Below are positions 18,167 through 26,545 of a stretch of DNA of 64,000 nucleotides, in pieces. How positions within the stretch are numbered: the first letter of the stretch is position 1; each line of letters begins with the position of its first letter. Location: NCBI RefSeq assembly GCF_018982965.1, contig NZ_JACBYP010000003.1, positions 1 to 64,000 of the forward strand, in the 5' to 3' direction. The notes below the pieces were generated by a model. That model made no database searches. It had not been told where the DNA came from and saw nothing but the letters and a program-made list of their open reading frames with translations. The stretch comes from Streptomyces mayonensis. Its GTDB lineage: Bacteria > Actinomycetota > Actinomycetes > Streptomycetales > Streptomycetaceae. The position numbers and the translations under genes are program-made.

Positions 18167-20272
18167 TCAGCCGGCGGATTGTGCTCCCGGTCGCCGTAGC
18201 GGTGTCCCGTCGATCTCATGGCGCCACAGGATGTCGGTGACCCGCTCCACCGCGTCGGCGAGATGCCGCCGGTACGTACTGAAGGGCAGCTCCAGCCGCC
18301 GCGCGGCGGCCTCCTGGGTCGACGCCCCTTCCACGAACGCGGCCAAGGCGGCGCGGTGACTCTTCTCGCCGCCCCGCTCCAGCGGCAGATGGTGGATGGC
18401 GTTGCGGAGCACCTCCTCCAGTGGCATGGCGTGGGCTCGTACCAGCCGGCTGTTCCGCAGGGGGCTGAGGGCCAGTTCGTCGGGCCGGCGCAGCGTGCGC
18501 AGCGCGGAGCGGACCGCGGCGGTGAACTCGGCATGTGTCATGACGAAGGCGTCACCGCCCGGACCGTCCGCGGGCGCGGAGCCCGCGGGAGCGGCGCCGA
18601 GCATCCCGTCTGTCTTCTCCGCCAGCCAGGAGGCCGTGGTCAGGGGACGCCAGTCATGGGCGAACAGCCGGTAGCGGTGACCCCCGATCTCCACCGTCGT
18701 GTCGACGGGCCGCATGTCGCAGTGGAGCAGGTGCTGGTCCCAGAATCCGTCGTCCCGCATGACGATGAAGGTCCAGGCGAGCCTCTCGTCCCGGACGATC
18801 TCGCCGAACATGCGCCACAGCACCAGGTCCATCACGGGTGAGGGCCGCTGGTAGGTGCCGCGGCCGACGTGGAAACGCGCCATGGAGATGTGTTCGCCCG
18901 TCCGCAGCGGGCCGTGCCGGCGTACGTGCTCCCAGGCCACGGCCGCGACCGGGTCCCGCTCCTCGCCGTCGAACGCCGTCAGCTTGAGCCAGGCCGAGGC
19001 CCCGGCGACGTCCTCGCCGGGCGGTACCCGCTGGACGCGGAACGCCTCGGGCCGGCGGGCGAGCCAGTAGGCGGCGGTACGCGCCGAATCCGTCCCCTCG
19101 CGGTGCCGGATCAGTTCCATGACGGCGGGTTCGTGGCCGGGACGGTAGGGAAGGTCCTGCACCAGTCCGTACGGGTGCCAGCGGTGTGTGTCCGACATGA
19201 ACCCGTCCGTGCGGTACAGGAACTGCAGTTCTCCGACCGCCTGGAGGAAGCGGGCGGGTGTGGCCGTACGCACCCGCTCCAGCAGGTACTGCCTGAGCTG
19301 GGTGTGCAGGTCGGCGAAGCCGTCCGGATCCCGCCAGCGCAGATCCGTTTCGAGCGCCTCCCGGATCACGTCGTGCGGGTGGACGCCTGCCGACGTGGTC
19401 TCGATGTACGGCTGTTCCCTGAGCCAGCCGAACAACTCGCGGCCCTGCTCCCCGAGGAGGGCGCGCAGCAGATGTTCGGAGGTGATATGGGCGTGCGCGC
19501 ACACCTCCAGGGCGGCCCAGTGGTCGCGGGTGGGGGGATCACCCACAAGGTGGCGCAGCAGGGCGGAGATGACGTCCTGGCCGGGGGACCAGTCGACAGT
19601 GGCGTCCGGGCCGGGAGACTTGCCGGTGGCTGTGGCTGTGGCTGTGGCTGTGGCTGTGGCTGTCGCTGTGGCTGCCGCGGCCAGTGCGAGGGCCAGCGGA
19701 TGTCCGCCGGTGAAGGCGAGGATGTCGCGGTGCAGGGCCTCGGGAACTCCGCGCCGCTGGAGGAAGAGGCGGCTCTCGGCCGGGTCGAGGGCGGTCACCG
19801 GCAGTACGTCGAGCAGACCGGCCCAGGCGGGGTCGGCGAGCCGGACCGGGGCGGGCGCCCGGCGGCCCGCGACGACGGTGACCGTACCGTCCGGCAGACA
19901 CGGCAGACACTCGTCGAACAGCCACGTCTCCAGATGCCCGCGGTCCTCGAAGGTGTCGATGAGGAGCACGGTGCGCGGATCCTGCGACGCGGGACGGACG
20001 GCGCGGCCGAAGCCCTGCACGTCGGCCGGGGCGGTGCGGCCGTCGACCCGGACGACGGGGCGGTTCCGCAGCACGGCCTCGTCGGCGAAGCGCCGCAGAA
20101 GGGCGGATTTCCCCACGCCTCCCGGACCGTGCAGGAACAGCACACGAGGAGCGTCGGGGCCGCCGTCCAGCGCTCTGCCGAAACGCCGGAGTTCCCCGTC
20201 GCGGCCGACGAAAGACCTCCGCCGGCTCTCGTTCAGCCGGTCACCGAGCCTCATCATGCCGTTCGCGTTCAT
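18167..20272 (-). CDS. P-loop ATPase with C-terminal helix-turn-helix-like region
   Basis: A 701-aa STAND/AAA-like protein. The Walker A motif GPGGVGKS is at residues 49-56 and Walker B TVLLIDTFED at 101-110. A stretch of Ala-Thr repeats near residue 205 comes from a 6-nt DNA repeat. The C-terminal EGASTQEAAARRLELPFSTY resembles the recognition part of a sigma-like helix-turn-helix. The central 400 residues have no recognised fold. ATG 20272 gives the MNANGMMRLGDRL start; ATG 20257 is possible too. It may be a signalling ATPase/regulator controlling the divergent fusion gene. Confidence 0.75.
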   Translation of the reverse strand: MNANGMMRLGDRLNESRRRSFVGRDGELRRFGRALDGGPDAPRVLFLHGPGGVGKSALLRRFADEAVLRNRPVVRVDGRTAPADVQGFGRAVRPASQDPRTVLLIDTFEDRGHLETWLFDECLPCLPDGTVTVVAGRRAPAPVRLADPAWAGLLDVLPVTALDPAESRLFLQRRGVPEALHRDILAFTGGHPLALALAAAATATATATATATATATGKSPGPDATVDWSPGQDVISALLRHLVGDPPTRDHWAALEVCAHAHITSEHLLRALLGEQGRELFGWLREQPYIETTSAGVHPHDVIREALETDLRWRDPDGFADLHTQLRQYLLERVRTATPARFLQAVGELQFLYRTDGFMSDTHRWHPYGLVQDLPYRPGHEPAVMELIRHREGTDSARTAAYWLARRPEAFRVQRVPPGEDVAGASAWLKLTAFDGEERDPVAAVAWEHVRRHGPLRTGEHISMARFHVGRGTYQRPSPVMDLVLWRMFGEIVRDERLAWTFIVMRDDGFWDQHLLHCDMRPVDTTVEIGGHRYRLFAHDWRPLTTASWLAEKTDGMLGAAPAGSAPADGPGGDAFVMTHAEFTAAVRSALRTLRRPDELALSPLRNSRLVRAHAMPLEEVLRNAIHHLPLERGGEKSHRAALAAFVEGASTQEAAARRLELPFSTYRRHLADAVERVTDILWRHEIDGTPLRRPGAQSAG
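19625..19674. repeat. 6-bp tandem repeat inside ATPase gene
   Basis: About eight copies of tggctg, one with a single change, encode alternating Ala-Thr on the minus strand. Copy-number change would alter a linker length by two residues without a frameshift. Confidence 0.85.
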
Positions 20273-20492
20273 GGGGGCCCAGCATAGAAGTCGCACGATC
20301 AGCGGCGGGCCGACGGTGCCGTCCGACGGTGAGCGGAAGCGGGTGAAGCGGGCGTCGAGTGAGCACCGTATGAGCATCTCTTCGCTGTTCTGACCTCGCA
20401 CAATGTTCAAGAGGCGGGCCTTTGTCCGCGTGGCGCGGGACATGGCGTACCGGCGTCCCGACACCGAATCCAGACAGGAAGACCGAACCACC

Positions 20493-22628
20493 ATGCGCAT
20501 TCTGTTCTCCGGCACGCCCGCCTACGGGCACCTCCTGCCGCTGCTGCCCCTGGAGCGGGTGGCACGGGAGGCGGGGCACGACACGGCCGTACTCACTCAC
20601 GGCTCCATGGCCGACGTGGTCGCGCCGGCGAGGGTCCTGGCCGCCGGGGCGAGCCTGGAGGAGATCCTGCTGGAGGTGCGGCGCCGTACGGGGGCCGACG
20701 CGACGGAGGACGCGAGCGCGGCGACGGTCGGCGAGTTCTTCGGCGGCGCCCGGGTGGACCTCGGGCTCGACGAGGCACTGGCGGCGGCGCGGGAGTTCGG
20801 CCCCGACCTGATCGTGTCCGACTATGTGGACTACCTGGGCCCCGCGGTGGCCGCCGGACTGGGGGTGCCGTGGGCCTCCCACGCCGTCGGCATCGCCGTC
20901 CACGCTTCCCATCGCGAGGCGATGCGGACCGCCGCCGCGGAACGGATGCGGGAGCGCGGCATCACTCCCACCGAGCCGGTGGCCTCGGTCGACCCCTGGC
21001 CCGAGTGTCTACAGCCGGACGACTGGACGGCGGCGCCGGACCGGATCGCCCTGCGCTCGGCGGCGTACGAGTCCGAGACGGAGACGGAGACGGGTTCCTG
21101 GTCACGGCCGGAGTTCCCCGGCCGTGACCACCTGCCGCGTGTCCTGGTCACCCTGGGCACCATCGTCGACGACGCGGACACCCTGGCCGCGATCGTCGAC
21201 TCGCTGGGCGCGCACGACGTCAACGCCATCGTGGCGGTCAACCCGGCCGCGGACGCGAGCGGCCTGAGCGTGGACACCTCGCGCGTGCACCTGACCGGGT
21301 TCGTCCCGATGAACCTTCTGCTCGACGGCGTCGACGTGGTGGCCTCCTCCGGTGGCGCCGGAACGGTCCTGGCGGCACTCAGCTCGGGCACCCCGATGGT
21401 GCTTCTCCCCATGGGACTCGACAAGCCCGCCAACGCGGAGCGTGCCGCCAACATCGGGGCGGCCGTGGTCGTGACGGAACCGGAGGCCATCGGCGAGGCC
21501 GTCGGCCGGGTGCTCACCGACCCGTCGTACGCCGAGGCCGCGGCCACCACCTCGAAGCAGATCGCCGGGACGCACACCCCGGAGGAGGTCCTCGACCTGC
21601 TGCTCGCCCGGACCCGGAGCGGGACGGGCGGCCCGCACATGCGCGCGATACGCCAGTACGCCTACGGCCCCGCCGACATGCTGCGTCCCGAGCGGGTGGA
21701 CCGGCCCGAGCCAGGACCCGACGAGGTACTGATCAAGGTTGAGGCGGCCGGGGTGCACCTCATGGACACGGTCCTGCGAGCTGGCTCGGACCTCGGACTG
21801 CCGCTACTGGAACTGCCGATGACACCGGGCCGTGAGGCCGCCGGTACGGTCGAGGCCGTCGGCGCGGGGGTGGACCCCTCGAGGCTGGGCCGGCGGGTGG
21901 TGGCCTACCTTGGCCACGAACGCTCCGGCGGATACGCCGAGTTCGCGGTGGCGGACGCGGCGGCGCTGCACGCGCTGCCCACCTCGCTCACCGCCGAGGC
22001 GGCGGTCGCCATGATCGGCACCGGCCGTACGGTGGTCGGCGTCCTGGACCAGGCGGAGCTGACCGACCGCGACACCGTCGTGATCACTGCGGCGGCCGGC
22101 GGGATGGGCATCCTGCTGGTGCAGGCGGCCCGGCGGGCGGGAGCCACCGTGATCGGACTCGCCGGCGGGCCACGCAAGGTGGAGCACGTCCTCGCCGAGG
22201 GCGCGGACGCGGCCGTGGACTACACGGCCGACGGCTGGGAGGCACGGCTGGCGGACGCCGTGGGCCCGGACGGCGCGAGTGTGGTGTTCGACGGTGTCGG
22301 CGGCCCGGCGGGCGTCACCGCCATGCGCGGCCTCGCCACCGGAGGCAGGCACATGTACTACGGATGGGTCTCCAAGCCGGGCAGCTTCGCGTCCCTTCCC
22401 GCGGAGGAACTCGCCGAGCGCGGCATCTCGTCACAGTTCGTGGCGGGCCCGACCCTGTTCGCGCTGCCGGGCGGCGTCCGCGCGCTGGAGAGCCGCGCCC
22501 TGGAAGAGGCGGCGACGGGACGACTGCGCCCGGCTCTTACGACGTACGCGTTGAGCGACGCGGCACAGGCACACCGGGACCTGGAGTCCCGCACCACCAC
22601 GGGCAAGGTGGTACTGCTCCCCGGATGA
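20493..22628 (+). CDS. Fusion of MGT-type glycosyltransferase and zinc-binding-dehydrogenase-like reductase
   Basis: A single 711-aa frame. Residues 1-380 form a GT-B glycosyltransferase of the macrolide/UGT type: acceptor-domain GTPAYGHLLPLL, then the donor-domain segment SSGGAGTVLAALSSGTPMVL and DKPANAERAANIGA. In relatives the first Ser of SSGG is usually His. Residues 383-711 form a complete medium-chain reductase without zinc ligands: MRAIRQYAYGPADMLRPERV, the NADPH-binding TAAAGGMGILLVQAARRAG and a C-terminal SRTTTGKVVLLPG. The junction is an eight-residue Gly/Ser linker and an in-frame ATG at 21639. It is divergent from the ATPase gene. The reductase could reduce the aglycone or sugar product; the substrate is unknown. 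Confidence 0.88.
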   Translation: MRILFSGTPAYGHLLPLLPLERVAREAGHDTAVLTHGSMADVVAPARVLAAGASLEEILLEVRRRTGADATEDASAATVGEFFGGARVDLGLDEALAAAREFGPDLIVSDYVDYLGPAVAAGLGVPWASHAVGIAVHASHREAMRTAAAERMRERGITPTEPVASVDPWPECLQPDDWTAAPDRIALRSAAYESETETETGSWSRPEFPGRDHLPRVLVTLGTIVDDADTLAAIVDSLGAHDVNAIVAVNPAADASGLSVDTSRVHLTGFVPMNLLLDGVDVVASSGGAGTVLAALSSGTPMVLLPMGLDKPANAERAANIGAAVVVTEPEAIGEAVGRVLTDPSYAEAAATTSKQIAGTHTPEEVLDLLLARTRSGTGGPHMRAIRQYAYGPADMLRPERVDRPEPGPDEVLIKVEAAGVHLMDTVLRAGSDLGLPLLELPMTPGREAAGTVEAVGAGVDPSRLGRRVVAYLGHERSGGYAEFAVADAAALHALPTSLTAEAAVAMIGTGRTVVGVLDQAELTDRDTVVITAAAGGMGILLVQAARRAGATVIGLAGGPRKVEHVLAEGADAAVDYTADGWEARLADAVGPDGASVVFDGVGGPAGVTAMRGLATGGRHMYYGWVSKPGSFASLPAEELAERGISSQFVAGPTLFALPGGVRALESRALEEAATGRLRPALTTYALSDAAQAHRDLESRTTTGKVVLLPG

Positions 22629-22750
22629 GCTCCGGGTGCGCGGGCTGCCCCCTCCCCCTGGTTGACGCTCTGTGACACATGTGTGACAGGAAGTCGGACG
22701 GGTCGCACGGGCGTGCCGTGGCGACCGGTAACGGGGAGAGAGCTGACGTA

Positions 22751-22855
22751 ATGGGCTTCGTGCGGACGGTGCGTGCGCTGGGCGTCGCGACACTGGCCAC
22801 CGCTGTGATGCTGACAGCGGCACCGGCTCGTCCAACTACACCCATCGGCCGGTGA
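22751..22855 (+). pseudogene. Signal-peptide stub of a secreted protein
   Basis: ATG 22751 follows GGGGAGAGA and opens a typical Sec signal peptide (MGFVRTVRALGVATLATAVM, then LTAAPAR). Coding similarity ends at APAR, where a Tn3-transposase fragment begins in another frame; the stub runs to a stop at 22855. Upstream, TTGACG at about 22662 and the dyad ACACATGTGT look like an intact promoter region. The mature exported protein has been lost. Confidence 0.6.
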
Positions 22856-23170
22856 TCGAGGCCCTGGCGCTGGTGGCCCGGTACATGGCGGCGGGCAACA
22901 CGACGTACTACCCGCTCGGCGAGACGGTGCCGGTGCACAAGGCGATGGGCGGAGACTGGACGGAGGCCGTCCACCGCACCGACAAGCGCGGCCGGCGCCG
23001 GGTAGTGCGCATGGTCTACGAGGTCGTCGCCTTCCAGGCCCTGCGCGACCAGCTCAAGTGCGAGGAGGTCCGGGTCGTCGGTGCCGACAAGTGGCGCAAC
23101 CTTGATGAGGACATGCCCCAGGACTTTGCCGAGCGGCGCGAGGCGAACTGCCGCGAGCGATCTGGACGGC
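22828..23170 (+). pseudogene. Tn3-family transposase internal fragment
   Basis: The frame reads SNYTHRPVIEALALVARYM, KRGRRRVVRMVYEVVAFQAL and VRVVGADKWRNLDEDMPQDF, a characteristic block from the middle of actinobacterial Tn3 transposases (about 1000 aa when complete). Both ends are missing; the frame is lost near NCRE at about 23165. It replaces the body of the secreted-protein gene at its left edge. Confidence 0.75.
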
Positions 23171-23177
23171 CCAGCGC

Positions 23178-23498
23178 TTGGACGAAACCATGTCCAACCC
23201 GCTCCCGCCTGATCTGGCCGATGCCATCGACGGTGTGCCGAGCCCCAACTTTTTCGTGTCGTACGAGGTCGACAGGACCGGGCCCACAACGTCGTCGCAG
23301 AAGCGGCTGAAGACTGAGCTGGCGCGGTGGCTCGGGGGCCTGGATCCCGACAAAGTCATCGCCGAGTAGGAGCGTGAGGTGCCGCTGCCCCGGCACACCT
23401 GGCGGGAGGCGGGCTGGTGCCTCACATTCGAGGCGATCCCCCGTAGCCGCGGCAGGCGGGGCGATCCGACGAGCAGGACGATCGGCATCCACCGGTGA
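23178..23498 (+). pseudogene. Conserved mobile-element protein, interrupted by stop
   Basis: The frame gives MSNPLPPDLADAIDGVPSPN, FFVSYEVDRTGPTTSSQKRL and LGGLDPDKVIAE, then an in-frame TAG at 23367, after which the same frame continues with PLPRHTWREAGWCLTFEAIP. The continuity across the stop shows a nonsense mutation in a protein type I associate with Streptomyces integrated elements. Its function is unknown, and the C-terminus is missing. Confidence 0.5.
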
Positions 23499-23510
23499 TG
23501 GTCTTGGACG

Positions 23511-24049
23511 CCGGACCACACCGGCCGCTTCCTCGACCACGTCGCGGAGGACCGCCTGTACGCGCTGTTCCACCTGGTCGCCTTCCGCGGCCTGCGACGC
23601 GGTGAGGCGTTGCGACGGCACCGGGCACAGCAGGACAAGGACCGCGAGGAGTGGGGGAGCGCGTGGGTGGAGACCGGACGGGTCTTCACCCGGGAGAACG
23701 GCGAGATGCTCCACCCCGCCACCATCACGCGGCGTTTCAGCGAGCTGTATGAGGAGATCGGACTCCCTTCGATCCGGCTCCACGACCTGCGCCACGGCGC
23801 CGCGACGCTCGCTCACGCGGCCGGAGCCGACCTGAAGGACATCCAGGAGATGCTCGGCCACTCCTCGATCACCATCACCTCCGACACGTACACGAGCCTG
23901 CTCCCCGAGGCGGACCTGGCGATCGCCGAGGCCGCAGCCCGGCTGGTGCCTCGTGTCCGCGCCACCTCGGAGAACGCCGCTCCCGAGGCGGAGTCCCAGC
24001 CCAATGACGGTGAGAAGCCCGGCCTGGAGTCCGTGCCGGATGGTGATCG
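23511..24049 (+). pseudogene. Tyrosine recombinase (integrase) with internal deletion
   Basis: One frame starting after a TGA reads TPDHTGRFLDHVAEDRLYAL, then FHLVAFRGLRRGEAL with the first catalytic Arg region, then jumps to VFTRENGEMLHPATITRRF. The catalytic core SIRLHDLRHGAATLAHAAGA (His/Arg box), LGHSSITITSDTYTSLL (His and nucleophile Tyr) follows. Between RGEAL and the second half some 30-60 residues are missing, and the N-terminal core-binding domain is absent. It points toward the tRNA-derived repeat at 24729, as integrases of tRNA-targeting elements usually do. Confidence 0.75.
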
Positions 24050-24217
24050 CTGGACACGTACGGCCACCTCTTCCCAGGCCGCCTCGACGAGGTCTCGAAG
24101 AAGATGCACAAGCGCCGCACCAAGCAACTCGCCAAGGCGAGGAAGAGCTTGGAGAAGGCGGAGCGGAAGGCGCAGGAGGCGGCCGAGGAGATCGCCGCAC
24201 TGGAGGCGACAGGCTGA
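24050..24217 (+). pseudogene. C-terminus of a second integrase
   Basis: The frame gives LDTYGHLFPGRLDEVSKKMH, where the Tyr of DTYGHLF is the nucleophile, then a Lys/Ala-rich helical tail (KRRTKQLAKARKSLEKAERK) to the stop at 24217. It is fused almost seamlessly to the end of the preceding integrase remnant, as if two integrases recombined at their tyrosine region. Confidence 0.75.
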
Positions 24218-24251
24218 GTCCTGGAGGTGGAGGGCTGGGGGCGTCCCGTCC

Positions 24252-24602
24252 TCAGCCCTCGTCGGGCGGCCTGGGCGCTGGCTGGCGGCGCTCGTCCATG
24301 CGGTCGGCGGTGTCTCCGCTTGCCCGCTTGCAGATCTCCTCGGGGACGTCCCACTCGTCGACCACGAAGAGTCGGTCGCCCACGAACTTCGTGGTCGGCT
24401 CCCATCCGAGCCGTCGGCCGGCTTCGCGTGCCGCGCGTCGGATGGCGTCCAGATCGCCCAGCTCTGCGCGGTCATTCCCGGTGAGGACCAGTGTTCCGTA
24501 GTAGCCCTCGTACTCGGGCTTCAGACCGGCTCTCATGAGGTCTTCGAGGTGAGCGACCAGAGCGCGGTATCGGCGCTGGGGCAACTCGTCCTTCTTGGAC
24601 AT
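24252..24602 (-). CDS. Hypothetical protein, 116 aa
   Basis: The protein starts MSKKDELPQRRYRALVAHLE and is charged, with no membrane segment. A Trp/Glu-rich C-terminal region FVVDEWDVPEEICKR follows. The start at 24602 is supported by a weak GGGAG upstream. I do not recognise the family. It lies between integrase remnants and the tRNA-derived repeat, a position often taken by small accessory genes of integrated elements. Confidence 0.5.
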   Translation of the reverse strand: MSKKDELPQRRYRALVAHLEDLMRAGLKPEYEGYYGTLVLTGNDRAELGDLDAIRRAAREAGRRLGWEPTTKFVGDRLFVVDEWDVPEEICKRASGDTADRMDERRQPAPRPPDEG

Positions 24603-24677
24603 GGGGCACGGCTCCCAAGGGGGGGGCGGGCACAGCCGAGCTGTGCCACGTGTGTACTGCATGCGTACTGCAAGCCG

Positions 24678-24711
24678 GAGGCCCTGCCGCCCTCTCGGGC
24701 GACAGGGCCTC
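24678..24711. terminator. Hairpin next to left attachment repeat
   Basis: A 15-bp stem (GAGGCCCTGCCGCCC, one mismatch) with a TCTC loop. It sits 18 bp from the left copy of the tRNA repeat, as the hairpin at 32641-32686 sits 5 bp from the right copy. It is probably an old tRNA-gene terminator. Confidence 0.7.
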
Positions 24712-24728
24712 TGATCTGCTACTTCGCT

Positions 24729-24771
24729 GTGCCCCCGGCAGGATTCGAACCTGCGACACCCGCTTTAGGAG
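24729..24771. repeat. Left attachment-site repeat (tRNA-Arg 3' fragment)
   Basis: 43 bp identical to 32691-32733, covering the tRNA from its anticodon loop to the 3' end (minus-strand sense). Sequence identity ends at GGAG; the 5' half of the tRNA is absent here. This is a classic duplicated target of tRNA-specific integration. Confidence 0.9.
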
Positions 24772-24901
24772 TTCGGTTGTGGGGTCCTGGGCGGGGGAAG
24801 GCTGCTGCTGACGACCGCTGCGGACAGCCGGGTACGACCGCCCCCGTCCGCCGTCGTTGATGTCAGCCCTGGATGTCAGACCGGCCTGACATCCTGCGCC
24901 C

Positions 24902-25267
24902 GTGACAATGACTTGGGCCGACTTCTGGGCACTTATAGCCACCCTGAACGGCGAAGCAACTGAAGAGAGCTGCCAGCACCTCGCCGAGGAGCTGAGCCGC
25001 CGTCCCGTCTCTGACATCGTCGGCTTCGCGGAACGGCATGCCGAGGCGCTCTACCGTCTGGATCAGGAAAAGTTCGGCACTCTGCCGGTGGTCGACCTGA
25101 CGGCCCGGTTCGGCAGCCCATTCCCGCAATCGTCCGACGGCTTCCTGTACGCGCGTTGCGCTGCGGTGGCCGCGGGGCAAGCCGTGTGGGAGAGATTGCC
25201 GTCACTGCGAAGGATCTGCCCAGGCGGATGTCTGCTGCTGTTGGCACGCGAGCGGTACGTGCAGTGA
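24902..25267 (+). CDS. DUF4240-like hypothetical protein, probably frameshifted at the end
   Basis: A 121-aa frame starts GTG-ACA-ATG and reads MTWADFWALIATLNGEATEE with a helical middle, a pattern like the DUF4240 family. The tail after AAGQAVWER switches to an unlikely Cys/Leu-rich end. The neighbouring frame continues plausibly with EIAVTAKDLPRRMSAAVG. A single-base indel near 25190 is the simplest explanation. Function unknown. Confidence 0.5.
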   Translation: MTMTWADFWALIATLNGEATEESCQHLAEELSRRPVSDIVGFAERHAEALYRLDQEKFGTLPVVDLTARFGSPFPQSSDGFLYARCAAVAAGQAVWERLPSLRRICPGGCLLLLARERYVQ

Positions 25268-25396
25268 CTCCTGTTTGGGCGGTGTGCGCTCCCTTTGTGC
25301 GCTGGTTGCGACCTTGTGTGACTCGCCTAGCCGCAGCACGGTTTCAGTTGGACGCTGCTCGGTGCCTGCAAGACCACCAAGGAAGGGCGGTACGTT

Positions 25397-25981
25397 GTGG
25401 GTTCAGCCAGTCAGTGGGCACGTGAGACCTTCGGAGACATAGCCAGCGAATTGGCCGACATCATCCGATCTTGCCTTGTCCGGGCTCATGATCGAGCACG
25501 CACAGGGCAGGAGGGCGTCCATACCCAGACGCTCGAAGCCTACGGGCATGGCCTCTACGCGGTGCAATACGAGGAACTGGCCGCCGGCATCTCCGGACTC
25601 GGGGAACCAGTGCGCCTGCAAGGACGCACGATGATGCTCGTCCGCGGGCAACTCATCTACCCTCTCCGCTACGCAAAGAAGGACGTGCCCGTCACAGCTG
25701 CACGCCTCCGTCGAGCCACAGGCTTCCGAGCAGACCTGATCCGACGCCACGGCCCGCCGGCCATGCAGCAAGCATTCGACTTGGACCTGGGGGAGCTTGA
25801 GGACGCCGAGGTGCACCCAGACCTGGAGCTGCTTCCCGAAGACGTACGGCTCGTCCTCGCCGCCTACGCCTGCTCCATGGAGAAGGGCGTCATGCGCATT
25901 GAGTGGGGCTCTGCGGAGCTGCGTAGGGAGGACCGGTATCTGATCTGGCACCGTCACGAGCCGCTGCCCGTGGCAGGTTGA
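25397..25981 (+). CDS. Hypothetical protein, 194 aa
   Basis: A soluble protein starting GTG (MGSASQWARETFGDIASELA), preceded by AAGGAAGGG about 8 nt upstream in AAGGGCGGTACGTT. It is rich in charged residues, with motifs RLQGRTMMLVRGQLIYPLRY and LPEDVRLVLAAYACSMEKGV. No domain is recognised. It precedes the restriction-methylation gene by 560 bp on the same strand and may be a partner, but nothing in the sequence proves it. Confidence 0.6.
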   Translation: MGSASQWARETFGDIASELADIIRSCLVRAHDRARTGQEGVHTQTLEAYGHGLYAVQYEELAAGISGLGEPVRLQGRTMMLVRGQLIYPLRYAKKDVPVTAARLRRATGFRADLIRRHGPPAMQQAFDLDLGELEDAEVHPDLELLPEDVRLVLAAYACSMEKGVMRIEWGSAELRREDRYLIWHRHEPLPVAG

Positions 25982-26545
25982 CCAGAAGCCGTGAGCGGCT
26001 GAAGACAAGCCCCAACGGCTGCGGATGCCAGTTCTCCGGGCTTAGGCATGGCTGTACCAGTGTCGCAGATCAACTTCCGTGACCTGGGACTGTGCCTCTC
26101 CATGCCTGTCGTCAGTAGTCACCACCGGTCGCCGCTGAGCGACCTCAGACGGCCCAGAGAGGGCCCAGCAAGGACACTCGTCGGCTGCCAGCCACTCACC
26201 GGGCTGGACCTTGACCTGGTGATTGTCGGCGGTGCGCTGGAGGGCTTCTTCACCGACGAAGCTCCCGATGTCCGGAAGATCTATCCCCACGTCCGTTGCC
26301 GTCACTGCTAGGCAGTGGATCACATTGGTCAGCCCTGCCGCCGCTTGATCCGGTGCGAGTGAGGGGCGTGCGGAACGTGCAGGCGCTTCGCGGCGTCGCC
26401 CGACCCTCGACGCCCGGCTACCCGGATGCAGCGCCGTCCGCCAACTGGCAATCAGGTGCTTGCGGGACGACAAGCGATAGGGTAAGGCGTTCCTACTGTC
26501 CGTAGCGCTGCGCGCCCCCCCCCGTTGCATAGAGGTAATAAACTC
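25982..26545. other. 560-bp region with no convincing gene
   Basis: Short frames on both strands lack start signals or family features. A minus-strand frame ending near 26042 has a moderately coding-like tail and could be a remnant. A run of nine to ten C residues lies at about 26514-26523. The promoter of the methyltransferase gene must lie at its right end, where the base composition drops in GC. Confidence 0.4.

Noticed and set aside
19625..19674. Programmed frameshift or phase-variation tract
   Set aside because: The unit is 6 bp, so slippage keeps the frame; it changes only an Ala-Thr linker.
23511..24217. Functional integrase for the island
   Set aside because: The frame lacks its N-terminal domain and an internal part, and two different C-termini are joined; it lies outside the attachment repeats.
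24729..24771. Second tRNA gene
   Set aside because: Only the 3' part from the anticodon loop is present; the 5' half does not follow.
26042..26530. Minus-strand gene before the methyltransferase
   Set aside because: There is no ribosome-binding site or recognisable family, and it overlaps the expected promoter; kept as a possible remnant only.
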